NCBI RefSeq assembly: GCF_018613795.1
Contig: NZ_JAGGPN010000009.1
Span: forward strand, 104,900 to 146,691
DNA length: 41,792 bases
Direction of reading: 5' to 3'
DNA from: Arthrobacter sp. ISL-65
GTDB lineage: Bacteria; Actinomycetota; Actinomycetes; Actinomycetales; Micrococcaceae
Part shown: positions 7,993 through 15,723 of the stretch, piece by piece
Numbering within the stretch: the stretch's first letter is position 1
Layout of the letters: each line of letters opens with the position of its first letter
Translations under genes and position numbers: made by a program
Notes under the pieces: generated by a model
The model's input: only the letters and a program-made list of their open reading frames with translations
What the model was told of the DNA's origin: nothing
Databases searched by the model: none

Positions 7993-8769
7993 ATGAGCTC
8001 AATCACCCCTTTCCCCGCAGAACGCACCGTTGTGCTGACCGGCGCGGCTTCTGCCCGCGGCATCGGCCGCGCAGCAGCTGACCGCATGGCCAGCGAAGGC
8101 TGGTCCATCGCGATCCTAGACATCAATGCCGAGGACGCGAAGGCCGCGGCCGCGGAGATCGGATCCAACCGTGCAGTGAAGGCGATCGGCGTCGGCGCCG
8201 ACGTCTCCGACGAGGCGTCCGTGGACCGGGCTATCACGGAGATCGAAGAGTCGTTGCCGCCGATCGTGGCCCTTGCCAACCTGGCGGGCATCAGCTCGCC
8301 GACCCCCTTCATGGAAACCACGGTTGCCGAGTGGGACAAGGTCTTTGCCATCAACATGCGCGGCACCTTCGTGGTGTCACAGCGGGTCCTCAAGGGAATG
8401 ATCGAACGCAAGCTCGGCCGCATCGTGAGCATTTCCTCCATCTCCGCCCAGCGCGGCGGAGGGACCTACTCCAAGGTTGCCTACAGCGCCTCCAAGGCCG
8501 GCATTGTCGGCTTCACCCGTGCCCTGGCCCGCGAGGTCGGCGAGTTCGGTGTGACCGTGAACGCCATCGCCCCGGGCCCGATCGACACCGACATCATGGG
8601 CGGCACGTTGAGCGAGGAGCGCAAGGCACAGATGTCCGAGGGCATCATGATGGGCCGCGTGGGTACCCGCGAGGAAGTGGCTGCGCTGATCTCCTTCCTG
8701 CTGGGTGCGGACTCGGGCTACATCACGGCCGCGACTTACGACATCAATGGCGGTCTGCAGGTTTCCTGA
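7993..8769 (+). CDS. SDR-family NAD(P)-dependent oxidoreductase
   Basis: A 258-residue classical short-chain dehydrogenase (FabG-like length). The cofactor motif TGAASARGIG lies at 16-25, NLAG at 96-99, and the catalytic set is Asn121, Ser151, Tyr164 and Lys168 (YSASK). Asp43 at the end of the second strand (AILDIN) suggests NAD preference. The C-terminus (YITAATYDINGGLQVS) is family-typical. It shares an operon with the ACS transporter, so it probably oxidises the imported compound or its breakdown product. A strong terminator follows at 8788. Confidence 0.92.
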   Translation: MSSITPFPAERTVVLTGAASARGIGRAAADRMASEGWSIAILDINAEDAKAAAAEIGSNRAVKAIGVGADVSDEASVDRAITEIEESLPPIVALANLAGISSPTPFMETTVAEWDKVFAINMRGTFVVSQRVLKGMIERKLGRIVSISSISAQRGGGTYSKVAYSASKAGIVGFTRALAREVGEFGVTVNAIAPGPIDTDIMGGTLSEERKAQMSEGIMMGRVGTREEVAALISFLLGADSGYITAATYDINGGLQVS

Positions 8770-8787
8770 CCCGTTCCAGAATTATCC

Positions 8788-8821
8788 GAAGTGCCCCGCC
8801 GGGATTCCGGCGGGGCACTTC
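8788..8821 (+). terminator. Intrinsic terminator-like hairpin after the SDR gene
   Basis: Perfect 15-bp arms GAAGTGCCCCGCCGG and CCGGCGGGGCACTTC around a GATT loop, 18 bp after the SDR stop. The T-tract is poor, as is common in high-GC actinobacteria. Confidence 0.8.
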
Positions 8822-8829
8822 TACATTCG

Positions 8830-8887
8830 ACTGGGTAGCAGCTCAGGGCGTTCCCAGCGCTGGCAACGCCCACAACTGCTACCCAGT
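8830..8887. repeat. 58-nt multi-armed palindromic intergenic repeat
   Basis: Nested symmetric arms: ACTGGGTAGCAG (8830-8841) with CTGCTACCCAGT (8876-8887), GGGCGTT with AACGCCC, and a self-palindromic centre CCAGCGCTGG. Only the 4-nt joints (CTCA/ACAA) break the symmetry. A closely similar left half (18 of 20 bases) occurs at 41773-41792. It lies between the SDR terminator and the LOG-like gene, and could form a long hairpin. Confidence 0.75.
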
Positions 8888-8940
8888 TGGGTTCGTTCGG
8901 CTCCGGCGTCCCGGCTGAACACGGCACTAGGCTGGGCACC

Positions 8941-10074
8941 ATGAACCCCTCCGGCAGCCTGAACCCCAGCCCGCGGACCCTTGAGGTGAACAGCGTCGCC
9001 AGCTTCGACCGGCTGGTGAGTGCAGGGGCCCGGGCGATGCACGGCTGGCACGCTCAGTCGCTTGACCTCCGCGGACGGGGCACCGCCCTGGCAGGCATGG
9101 ATGCCGAGGGTGCGATTTTCCTGGGCTGCACCTTCGACCCGGGCGTGGAGGCAACACTTCGCAGCCGGGGCGCACTGATTTTTCCGCGGCTTACCGGCGT
9201 TCCTTTCAATCCGTACCGGGCGGGGCTCTACACCCCGCAGGAGCTGTACGCCGGCATCGTCGATGAGCCGTACGAGAAAACCCCTGACGCTTTGGTCTAC
9301 CAATGGAGCATGCGGCCGGGCCAGCGGAACCGCCTCGATTCCACCCTCGCGGCAGCCCTGCACGATCACGCCGTCGGCGATGCCCTGGAGGAGTTCGTCC
9401 GTAGCCTCAACAGCGGGGGCCGTTCCATAGTCGGGGTCATGGGCGGTCATGCCCTGCAGCGGGGGACCGGCGGCTTCGCCGCTGCTGCCACGCTGGGCCG
9501 GCTCCTGGCCCGCCGTGGCCACCTGGTGGCCACCGGCGGCGGGCCCGGGGCCATGGAGGCCGCGAACCTTGGCGCCTACCTCAGCGCGGCCAATGACGAC
9601 GATTTCCAGGATGTGCTCCGCGAGCTGGCGGCCGTCCCCGGCTTCCGCCCCTCGGTGTCTGCATGGGCACGTGCTGCGGCAGCCGCCGTCGAACGCTTTC
9701 CGGGCGGAACCCCGTCCCTCGGCATTCCCACGTGGTTCTACGGCCACGAGCCGCCCAACTATTTCGCCACCCACATCGCCAAGTACTTTGCCAACGCCGT
9801 CCGCGAGGCCATTCTCCTGGAGGTCTGCAACGGAGGGATCGTGTTCCTGCCCGGTGCCGCGGGCACCGTGCAGGAGATCTTCCAGGATGCCTGCGAGAAC
9901 TACTACGGCGCCCAGGAGACCATGACGCCCATGGTGCTGGTGGGCAGGGAACACTGGGAGGAGCGGTTTCCGGCCTGGCCCATGCTGCAAAGCCTCGCTG
10001 CCGGCCGGGCCATGGAGCAGCGCATCTTCCTGGTGGACAGCGTTGACGAGGCGCTCGCGGTCCTCGGCGGGTGA
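8941..10074 (+). CDS. LOG-like Rossmann-fold nucleotide-binding protein
   Basis: About 377 residues. The C-terminal half has the LOG/lysine-decarboxylase-like fold: VGVMGGHAL (164-172), LLARRGHLVATGGGPGAMEAANLGAYL (188-214) and, in place of the usual PGGxGTxxE, FLPGAAGTVQEIF (302-314). Canonical LOG proteins release free cytokinin from its nucleotide, and several bacterial relatives act as nucleotide phosphoribohydrolases. Here the second Gly of the signature is Ala and the protein carries an extra 160-residue N-terminal region, so the activity is uncertain. ATG 8941 is preferred: the upstream ATG (8887) lies at the edge of the palindromic repeat. Convergent with the protease gene. Confidence 0.8.
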   Translation: MNPSGSLNPSPRTLEVNSVASFDRLVSAGARAMHGWHAQSLDLRGRGTALAGMDAEGAIFLGCTFDPGVEATLRSRGALIFPRLTGVPFNPYRAGLYTPQELYAGIVDEPYEKTPDALVYQWSMRPGQRNRLDSTLAAALHDHAVGDALEEFVRSLNSGGRSIVGVMGGHALQRGTGGFAAAATLGRLLARRGHLVATGGGPGAMEAANLGAYLSAANDDDFQDVLRELAAVPGFRPSVSAWARAAAAAVERFPGGTPSLGIPTWFYGHEPPNYFATHIAKYFANAVREAILLEVCNGGIVFLPGAAGTVQEIFQDACENYYGAQETMTPMVLVGREHWEERFPAWPMLQSLAAGRAMEQRIFLVDSVDEALAVLGG

Positions 10075-10103
10075 AGGCGCCCCCGCTGGAATAAGAGGGC
10101 GGC

Positions 10104-11126
10104 CTACAGGTCCTTGCGGCAGGGTGCCCTGCCCAGCTGATACAGGCCGTTCAGGTCGCCGGCCGCGAGGCCGTCAGGGGCGCCGATCTCCGGATACATG
10201 AGCTGCACGGGGTCGTCGACGTGCTCCAGCCCCATCACGTGGCCCAGTTCATGAAGGATGACGGCGGTGGCGTAGGCGGTGCCGTCGGGGCGTTCCAGTT
10301 CCATAGCCATCTGCGGGGCATCGAGTTCCAGGCTGCCGGTGACGTAGCTCTTGGGCCCGTTCCCATAGCTGTAGTGGGTGCTGCCGCCGGTGCCGATGAC
10401 CTTGCCGCCCAGTTTTTGCGCCGCGTCAGGCGTGGTCCAGCTGATGAGCAGGGGTGCCCAGCGGTCGCCGTAGGCCCCGGGCTGGTAGGGGGTGCGCTGG
10501 TCCGAGGGCTCCTCGTCGGTGGCTCCGTCGTCGACAAACTGGATGCCGGTGGCGCGGGAGATAGTCTGGATCGCCAGCGGAACCAGGCCCGCTGCACCCT
10601 CCGGCGCGAGACGCGCATTCACCACGTAATGCAGCGGACGGCACGGAGAGTAGCCCACGGGGGAGCCGTCGCTGTTCACCGCCAGAAACTTGTAGGAGTC
10701 GCTGGGCTTCGGAGGCGGCTCCGGCGCGCCCAGGGGAGTGGCTGCCTCCTCGAAGCCTGACGGCGGTGCGCCCCCGGTACGGCCAAAGCCTCCGGCCACG
10801 CCGGTCTCCGCTCCGGCGGACTGTGTCCTCTGCCCGGGTTGCCCCGCCTGTCCGGCCGGATCCCGGCCGGACTGATCCTGGCCAGAATCGACCCCGCCGG
10901 AATCATCCTGCCGGGACGCGGCGGGTGGGTCCCCGGAACCGATGCGGAAGTTCAACACGCCCGCAAAACGGGGGTCCCCATACGCCATTCCGGCCGCGAG
11001 GAACGCTGCACAACCGAGGGCAGCGAGCACGATCAGGCGGCGGATAAACCTCGCCGCCGCGGTGGCCGGACCCGAGTGGCGCGGCCGGTGCCGGCGTTCG
11101 CCGTTACCGGGGTCGTGACCCTCCAC
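10104..11126 (-). CDS. Secreted or membrane-anchored matrixin-type metalloprotease
   Basis: A 340-residue protein: basic N-terminus, a hydrophobic signal or anchor segment (about 30-49, LIVLAALGCAAFLAAGMAYG), a Gly/Pro/Gln/Ser-rich linker (about 60-142), then a metzincin catalytic domain. The zinc motif HELGHVMGLEH is at 292-302 with a Met-turn methionine at 310 (LMYPE). Cys161 in SPCRPL and Cys336 near the C-terminus could form a disulphide. It should act outside the membrane; the substrate is unknown. Its 3' end lies 29 bp from the convergent LOG-like gene. Confidence 0.85.
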   Translation of the reverse strand: MEGHDPGNGERRHRPRHSGPATAAARFIRRLIVLAALGCAAFLAAGMAYGDPRFAGVLNFRIGSGDPPAASRQDDSGGVDSGQDQSGRDPAGQAGQPGQRTQSAGAETGVAGGFGRTGGAPPSGFEEAATPLGAPEPPPKPSDSYKFLAVNSDGSPVGYSPCRPLHYVVNARLAPEGAAGLVPLAIQTISRATGIQFVDDGATDEEPSDQRTPYQPGAYGDRWAPLLISWTTPDAAQKLGGKVIGTGGSTHYSYGNGPKSYVTGSLELDAPQMAMELERPDGTAYATAVILHELGHVMGLEHVDDPVQLMYPEIGAPDGLAAGDLNGLYQLGRAPCRKDL

Positions 11127-11196
11127 TGCACCCCTTTCACGGTATTCCTCGGCGGCGTCGCCTTCACAACGGAATCAGGCACCAGGCAGGCAAGGC

Positions 11197-11209
11197 GCTA
11201 GTCAAACTA
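11197..11209. promoter_or_regulatory. Small inverted repeat upstream of the protease gene
   Basis: CTAGTCAAACTAG has 5-bp arms around CAA, in the 203-bp gap between the protease gene and the VIT1-like gene. It could be an operator; support is weak. Confidence 0.3.
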
Positions 11210-11329
11210 GTACCGGGCAACAAGGCGCCTAACATTCAAGTACGAGGCAAACAGGCCCACTTTACAGTTCCCCTCGCCAGGCCAGGAATCCAGCTGAGCG
11301 ATCCGGGAAGATCAGGCAATCCTCGTCAA

Positions 11330-12514
11330 TCAGGTGATGACAGCGCCAAACGCCATGCCCAGGAGGTAGGTGACGCCGGCCGCTCCCAGCCCGATGGCGA
11401 GCTGCCGCAGTCCGCGGGTCAGCGGCGAGGTGCCGGACAGCAGGCCGACAGTGCCGCCGGTGGCCAGCAGCGCGATGCCCACGAGGACTGCCGCAACGAT
11501 CAGGGCGCCGATCCCGGTCATGCCAAAAAGGAAGGGAATGATGGGCACGATGGCGCCCGAGGCGAAGAAGCAGAAGCTGGAGAGCGCGGCGCCCCAGGCG
11601 GTGCCCACGGCTTCGTGTTCGTCCTCGGTCTCGGGCAGTTCGGGGTGGAGCGAGAGGCTCGGATCGCAGTCGCACGTGAAGAGGCCCATGCGCTCGGCCA
11701 CGCGGTGTTCGGCGGCCTCGCGCGACATGCCGCGGGCAAGGTAGACCAGCAGGAGTTCGTTGTGTTCGATGTCCAGCTGGGGTGCCGCCACCAGCGTCAC
11801 CTGGGTGGGCCGGGTGGCGGCCAGGAGCTCGCGTTGGGAGCGGACGGACACGAATTCGCCGGCGCCCATGGAGAAAGCGCCGGCCAGGAGTCCGGAGATG
11901 CCGCTGAGCAGGACCACGCCGCTGCCAACGCCCGTGGCGGCCATGCCCATGACGAGCGAGAGGTTGCTGACCAGGCCGTCGTTGGCGCCGAAGACGGCGG
12001 CGCGGAAGGTGCCGGCCAGCCGGTTGCGGCCGCGCGTGGCCAGGCCGCGGACCACTTCCTCGTGGATCTGTTCGTCCGCCGCCATGGCCGGAGTCGCGGA
12101 CGGTTCCCTGGTATAGGGGGAGCGGCCCTCGGCTCGCTGCGCCAGCGCGAGCACAAACACGGACCCGAAGTGCCGGGCCAGGAAGCCCAGGAGGCGGCTG
12201 CGGAAGGAGGCGTGCCGGGGCTTGCCCGCGTGCTCGCCCAGCAGCTTCAGCCAGTGCGCCTCGTGGCGGCCTTCGGCTTCGGCGAGGGCCAAAAGGATGG
12301 CGCGCTCTTCGCCGGAGCGGTTCTGGGCTAGGTCGCGGTAGACGGCAGCCTCGGCGCGCTCGTCCGCGAGGTACTGGCGCCAGCGCTTGATGTCCGCGGC
12401 GGTGGGCTCTGTACGAGGTGCGGCGGTGCCGTTGGGTGCCGCGCCGTTGCTTGAATCAGACGGGGCGGACGCGTTGCCGGTGGTGTGAGGGTCAGATTTT
12501 GCGTGCTGAGACAC
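11330..12514 (-). CDS. Ferritin-like/VIT1-CCC1 fusion, iron or manganese transporter
   Basis: A 394-residue two-domain protein. The N-terminal part (about 40-155) is ferritin-like with two E-x-x-H elements (Glu81/His84 in EAEGRHEAHW and Glu148/His151 in DEQIHEEV). The C-terminal part (about 165-394) is a VIT1/CCC1 transporter with RAAVFGANDGLVSNLSLVMG and about five TM helices. Fusions of this type (erythrin-VIT1, e.g. MbfA of alpha-proteobacteria) export Fe(II) or Mn(II) from the cytosol. The first 38 residues are disordered and Ser/Ala/Pro-rich. A cysteine pair (FTCDCDP) lies in the loop between the membrane halves. It stands alone between the protease gene and a small acidic protein gene. 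Confidence 0.9.
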   Translation of the reverse strand: MSQHAKSDPHTTGNASAPSDSSNGAAPNGTAAPRTEPTAADIKRWRQYLADERAEAAVYRDLAQNRSGEERAILLALAEAEGRHEAHWLKLLGEHAGKPRHASFRSRLLGFLARHFGSVFVLALAQRAEGRSPYTREPSATPAMAADEQIHEEVVRGLATRGRNRLAGTFRAAVFGANDGLVSNLSLVMGMAATGVGSGVVLLSGISGLLAGAFSMGAGEFVSVRSQRELLAATRPTQVTLVAAPQLDIEHNELLLVYLARGMSREAAEHRVAERMGLFTCDCDPSLSLHPELPETEDEHEAVGTAWGAALSSFCFFASGAIVPIIPFLFGMTGIGALIVAAVLVGIALLATGGTVGLLSGTSPLTRGLRQLAIGLGAAGVTYLLGMAFGAVIT

Positions 12515-12761
12515 GGGAACTCCTGGATAGATGGGACCTAATGCGGCCCCATTGCATCGCCCACTTTACCGCGTAATTTCGCGGCTTTTCGGCCGGTAAC
12601 CCTTAGTCAAAAGTTTAGGGAAACCTCAATAACTAGGGCTGCCGGAGGCAAAGCCGCCAGCCCACGCGCACGCCCTTGACCGCCTGCACCCGCAGTGATC
12701 TGATGAAAATGTGCCCCTGCGACGCCGGGTACGGAAGTCCAACCATACGGAGGTCTGCCTG

Positions 12762-12998
12762 ATGAACACCAACGGATCGCGCCCCGAGCCGGACACCCGC
12801 CACACCATCGAGTCCGATCCCGCCTACGACTTTGCTGAGGACGCGCCGGTGGACGAAGACTGGGACACGGAGGACGAATTCCTCGATTCCGAGGAACGGG
12901 TCGTTCCCGCCAACTCCGAGGCAGCCGACGACGACGAACGGGTAGTTCCGCGCGATGCGGACGACGAGTTCCGTGCGGACGAAGGCTTCGAATCCTAA
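12762..12998 (+). CDS. Small acidic hypothetical protein
   Basis: A 78-residue, strongly acidic protein (over a third Asp/Glu) with no hydrophobic segment and no recognisable domain. ERVVP occurs twice (ERVVPANSEAADDD, ERVVPRDADDE), an internal duplication. ATG 12762 is favoured by ACGGAGG at 12747-12753 with 8-nt spacing; residues encoded further upstream from 12711 are basic and unlike the rest. It is probably soluble and disordered. Divergent from the ferritin-VIT1 gene; a terminator follows at 13092. I do not recognise the family. Confidence 0.7.
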   Translation: MNTNGSRPEPDTRHTIESDPAYDFAEDAPVDEDWDTEDEFLDSEERVVPANSEAADDDERVVPRDADDEFRADEGFES

Positions 12999-13091
12999 AG
13001 CGTCAGTTCAACACTGGCGTCCGTTTCCAATTACTGACGTCCGTTTCGTCCGTGGACCGTTCCCTCCTGCTTTAGCCCAACTCGTTAAACC

Positions 13092-13133
13092 ACGACGGCG
13101 GTGCCTCCTGACGCTGGGAGGCACCGCCGTCGT
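13092..13133. terminator. Bidirectional terminator hairpin
   Basis: Perfect 17-bp arms (ACGACGGCGGTGCCTCC and its complement) around an 8-nt loop. It lies between the acidic-protein gene (+) and the convergent symporter gene (-), so it can serve both. Confidence 0.8.
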
Positions 13134-13165
13134 CGTGCGCTATTGCTAAACCTGCCGGCAGCAGG

Positions 13166-14689
13166 TCACCGGGCGACGGCCGAAACAGGCACTTCCTCGG
13201 TGTCCCTGCCGGCCACCCTGCGGTACCAGCGGCTCATGACCGCGGGATCCGTGGGCTTGGTCAGCAGCGACACTGCCACGTAGACCACCGCGGAGGCGAG
13301 CAGGCCGTAGTAGATCGGCTCGTTGGCGAAGACGCCGTCCAGCGGTGCCTTGGCATTGATCTCCAGGACGATCATGGTGCCGAGCGTCACCACGGAGCCG
13401 ACCGCCATGGACGCCGCCGCCGCGATGCCGGTGCCGCGCTTCCATATGAGTCCGCCGAGGATGGCCACCAGGAGACCGCCCACCAGGATGTCGTAGGCGA
13501 TGGTGAGGGCCGCGACGACGTCCTTGGTGATGATGGCGATGAGGATGGCCACGATGCCCAGCCCGAGGACCCACATGCGGTTGGCCTTGACGTCGTGCTC
13601 GGGGTTGTCGGAGTCGTCAGTGTCGACGGTCTTGCCGAACCAGCCGGCAACGAACGGCAGCACATCCGCACGGGCCACGGTGGCCGCGGCGATCAGGGCG
13701 CCTGACGCGGTGGACATCATGGCCGCGACCGCGGCGGCGAGCACCAGGCCGCCGATGCCGATGGGCAGCAGGTTCTGGGCGACCTCGGCGTAGACCACGT
13801 CCTTGCCTTCGGCGGCGACGTCGATGGTGGGCAGCGCCACCCTCGCGCCGAGGCCGATCAGTGCGCCGGCCGCGCCGTAGAGGATGCAGTAGATGCCGGC
13901 GGTGGCGCCTCCCCAGCGGGCAACCCGGGGCGTCTTGGCGGTGAACACGCGCTGCCAGATGTCCTGGCCGATCAGCAGGCCGAGGGTGTAGACGACGAAG
14001 TAGGTGATGATCGTCTGGACGCCGATGCCGTCGATCTGGAAGAAGCTGGCCTCCACGCGGCTGCGGATGCCGTCCAGGCCCCCGGCTGCGTTGAGCGTGA
14101 AGGGCAGCATGAGGAAGAAGATGCCTACTGTCTTGATGACGAACTGGACCTGGTCGGCCAGGGTGATGGACCACATGCCGCCGATGGTCGAGTACACCAG
14201 CACGATGGCGCCGCCGATGGCGATGGCGAGTGCCCGGTCCCAGCCGAACAGGACCACGAAGATGGTTGCGTACGCGCTCGTGGAGGTGGCGCAGAGCATC
14301 AGGGTGTAGGCGAGCATGATGATGCCGGATGTCCGGGTGGCCTGGCTGCCGTAGCGCAGGGACAGCATCTGCGAGACGGTGTAGATCTTCAGCTTCTGGA
14401 TGGTGCCGGCGAAGAGAAGGCTCAGCAGCAGCACACCGGCGCCGATCGCCACCACGAGCCACATGCCCGAGATGCCGAATTTGTAGCCCAAGCCGACGCC
14501 GCCAACGGTGGAGGCGCCGCCCAGGACGACGGCGGCCATGGTTCCGGTGTAGAGGAACGGCCCCAGGCGGCGGCCGGCCACGAGGAAGTCGCTGTTGTTC
14601 TTGGTGCGGGACTTGCCCCACCAGCCGAAGGCCAGCATGGCGGCCAGGTAGATCGCCACGATGGCGATATTGACGAAACTTGCGTCCAT
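13166..14689 (-). CDS. Sodium:solute symporter (SSS family)
   Basis: A 507-residue permease with about 13 TM helices. The start region NIAIVAIYLAAMLAFGWWGKSRTKNNSDFLVAGRRLGPFLYTGT matches the SSS pattern (xTKNxxDFxxAGRxLG), followed by GxSTVGGVGLGYKFGISGMWL. ATG 14689 is preferred: AAGGA lies upstream in the leader and residues encoded beyond it are not membrane-like. Imports an organic solute with sodium. It is divergent from the HTH-cupin regulator and the ureohydrolase/ThDP genes, so it likely imports the compound they degrade, perhaps a guanidino acid or amine. No terminal signalling extension is seen. Confidence 0.9.
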   Translation of the reverse strand: MDASFVNIAIVAIYLAAMLAFGWWGKSRTKNNSDFLVAGRRLGPFLYTGTMAAVVLGGASTVGGVGLGYKFGISGMWLVVAIGAGVLLLSLLFAGTIQKLKIYTVSQMLSLRYGSQATRTSGIIMLAYTLMLCATSTSAYATIFVVLFGWDRALAIAIGGAIVLVYSTIGGMWSITLADQVQFVIKTVGIFFLMLPFTLNAAGGLDGIRSRVEASFFQIDGIGVQTIITYFVVYTLGLLIGQDIWQRVFTAKTPRVARWGGATAGIYCILYGAAGALIGLGARVALPTIDVAAEGKDVVYAEVAQNLLPIGIGGLVLAAAVAAMMSTASGALIAAATVARADVLPFVAGWFGKTVDTDDSDNPEHDVKANRMWVLGLGIVAILIAIITKDVVAALTIAYDILVGGLLVAILGGLIWKRGTGIAAAASMAVGSVVTLGTMIVLEINAKAPLDGVFANEPIYYGLLASAVVYVAVSLLTKPTDPAVMSRWYRRVAGRDTEEVPVSAVAR

Positions 14690-14980
14690 GATTTGGGGAT
14701 CCTTGGAGCTTTGGCAGCTTGCGGGCCGAGCGGGGAAACGGGCTGGCCGGATGGCGTGCACTGAACGGAAATCTGGGGGAACGCTGGGTTCCGTGCTGTG
14801 CGTCTCCTCGTGGGAGTTGTTTCACAAGCAACGGTTGTTGCGTTAGAGCGTAGGCTGTGAGGCGAGTAACAGTCAAGACGCAAAGCTCCGCGGTGCGGTT
14901 TGCCCCGCGTCACGGAAGGGCCGGGCCGCTAATATGACTGCAACGATGGGGCCGGGCTGCCGGCCGTGAAAGGTTCGTAA
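14690..14980. other. 291-bp divergent control region, symporter / HTH-cupin regulator
   Basis: On the minus strand TTGACT (14871-14876), 18-bp spacer and TACGCT (14847-14852) form a promoter for the symporter. The inverted repeat GCAACGGTTGTTGC (14828-14841) lies just downstream of it and may be the regulator's binding site. I see no clear promoter for the regulator gene beyond a purine-rich stretch before 14981. Confidence 0.55.
14828..14841. promoter_or_regulatory. Inverted repeat downstream of the symporter promoter
   Basis: GCAAC-GGTT-GTTGC, placed 5 bp after the minus-strand -10 box at 14847-14852. The position fits repression of the symporter gene by the neighbouring HTH-cupin protein; not shown by sequence alone. 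Confidence 0.45.
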
Positions 14981-15556
14981 ATGAAGGCACTACCAGTTGA
15001 GCCGAGCAATGTTCCGGTTGCCATCGGTTCAAGAATCCGTGCCGCGCGCCAGTCCCAGCGGCTCACCATCGAGCAGGTGGCCGACGCCACCGGATTGACC
15101 AAAGGTTTCCTGAGCCGCGTGGAGCGGGACCTGACCTCGCCGTCCGTGGCGTCCCTCGTGACTCTGTGCCAGGTGCTGTCCATCTCCATTGGCGACCTGT
15201 TCGCCGCGCCGGAAACCCATCTGACCAAGCGAGGCGCGGGTCCCCGGATCTCCCTCGGCGGTGAGGGGATCGTCGAGCGGCTGCTGACCGCCCGGTCCGA
15301 GCGGCGCGTGCAGATCATCCAGGCCGTCATCGATCCGCGGGGACGCGGCGAATCGGAGCTGTATGCCGTTGACTGCGACGTCGACGTCCTGCACGTGATC
15401 AAGGGAACCATCAATCTCATTCTCACGAACGAGGAGTACGAGCTGACCACCGGCGATACCGTCACCTTCCCGGGTCGGGAACCGCATACCTGGGTCAACC
15501 CCACCGATGAGCCCGTCGAGGTTCTCTGGGTGCTGGTGCCGGCCGCCAGCCGGTAG
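14981..15556 (+). CDS. XRE-family HTH regulator with C-terminal cupin domain
   Basis: A 191-residue protein: an N-terminal HTH_3 domain (about 14-70; [37 protein letters not shown]) and a C-terminal single cupin (about 112-188; [32 protein letters not shown]). This is the architecture of PuuR-like regulators, several of which sense polyamines, amino acids or other small metabolites. It lies between the symporter and the ureohydrolase operon and probably controls both. A terminator follows directly. Confidence 0.9.
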   Translation: MKALPVEPSNVPVAIGSRIRAARQSQRLTIEQVADATGLTKGFLSRVERDLTSPSVASLVTLCQVLSISIGDLFAAPETHLTKRGAGPRISLGGEGIVERLLTARSERRVQIIQAVIDPRGRGESELYAVDCDVDVLHVIKGTINLILTNEEYELTTGDTVTFPGREPHTWVNPTDEPVEVLWVLVPAASR

Positions 15557-15571
15557 CGCTCATGGCCTTTG

Positions 15572-15608
15572 GACCCGGGCCGCCACCTTTGGTGGCCCGG
15601 GTCTTTTT
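15572..15608 (+). terminator. Intrinsic terminator after the HTH-cupin gene
   Basis: Arms GACCCGGGCC and GGCCCGGGTC with an inner ACC/GGT pair, followed by TTTTT. Placed 15 bp after the regulator stop, it separates it from the ureohydrolase gene and shows that an ATG at 15562 cannot be the start of the latter. Confidence 0.85.
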
Positions 15609-15643
15609 CGGCCCAGTTTTCACGATTCCTGGTAAACAGCCGA

Positions 15644-15672
15644 TGCACAATGGACAACTTCGAGTGTATGAT
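15644..15672 (+). promoter_or_regulatory. Probable promoter of the ureohydrolase-ThDP operon
   Basis: TGCACA (15644-15649), 17-bp spacer, TATGAT (15667-15672). The similar words GACAACTTC and GACAATTC lie in and after the promoter (near 15653 and 15693) and could be operator half-sites. Confidence 0.5.
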
Positions 15673-15723
15673 GGCTGTCACAACCCACCGTCGACAATTC
15701 ATCCTCGAAGGAGAGGCGTTCCT

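Noticed and set aside
13009..13060. Repeated GACGTCCGTTTC-like words after the acidic-protein gene
   Set aside because: Short and degenerate; they do not match the GTCCGTTCGCGCT repeat family beyond a few bases.
15562..15723. Upstream ATG start for the ureohydrolase
   Set aside because: The segment contains a terminator and a promoter; the TTG at 15724 has an ideal RBS.
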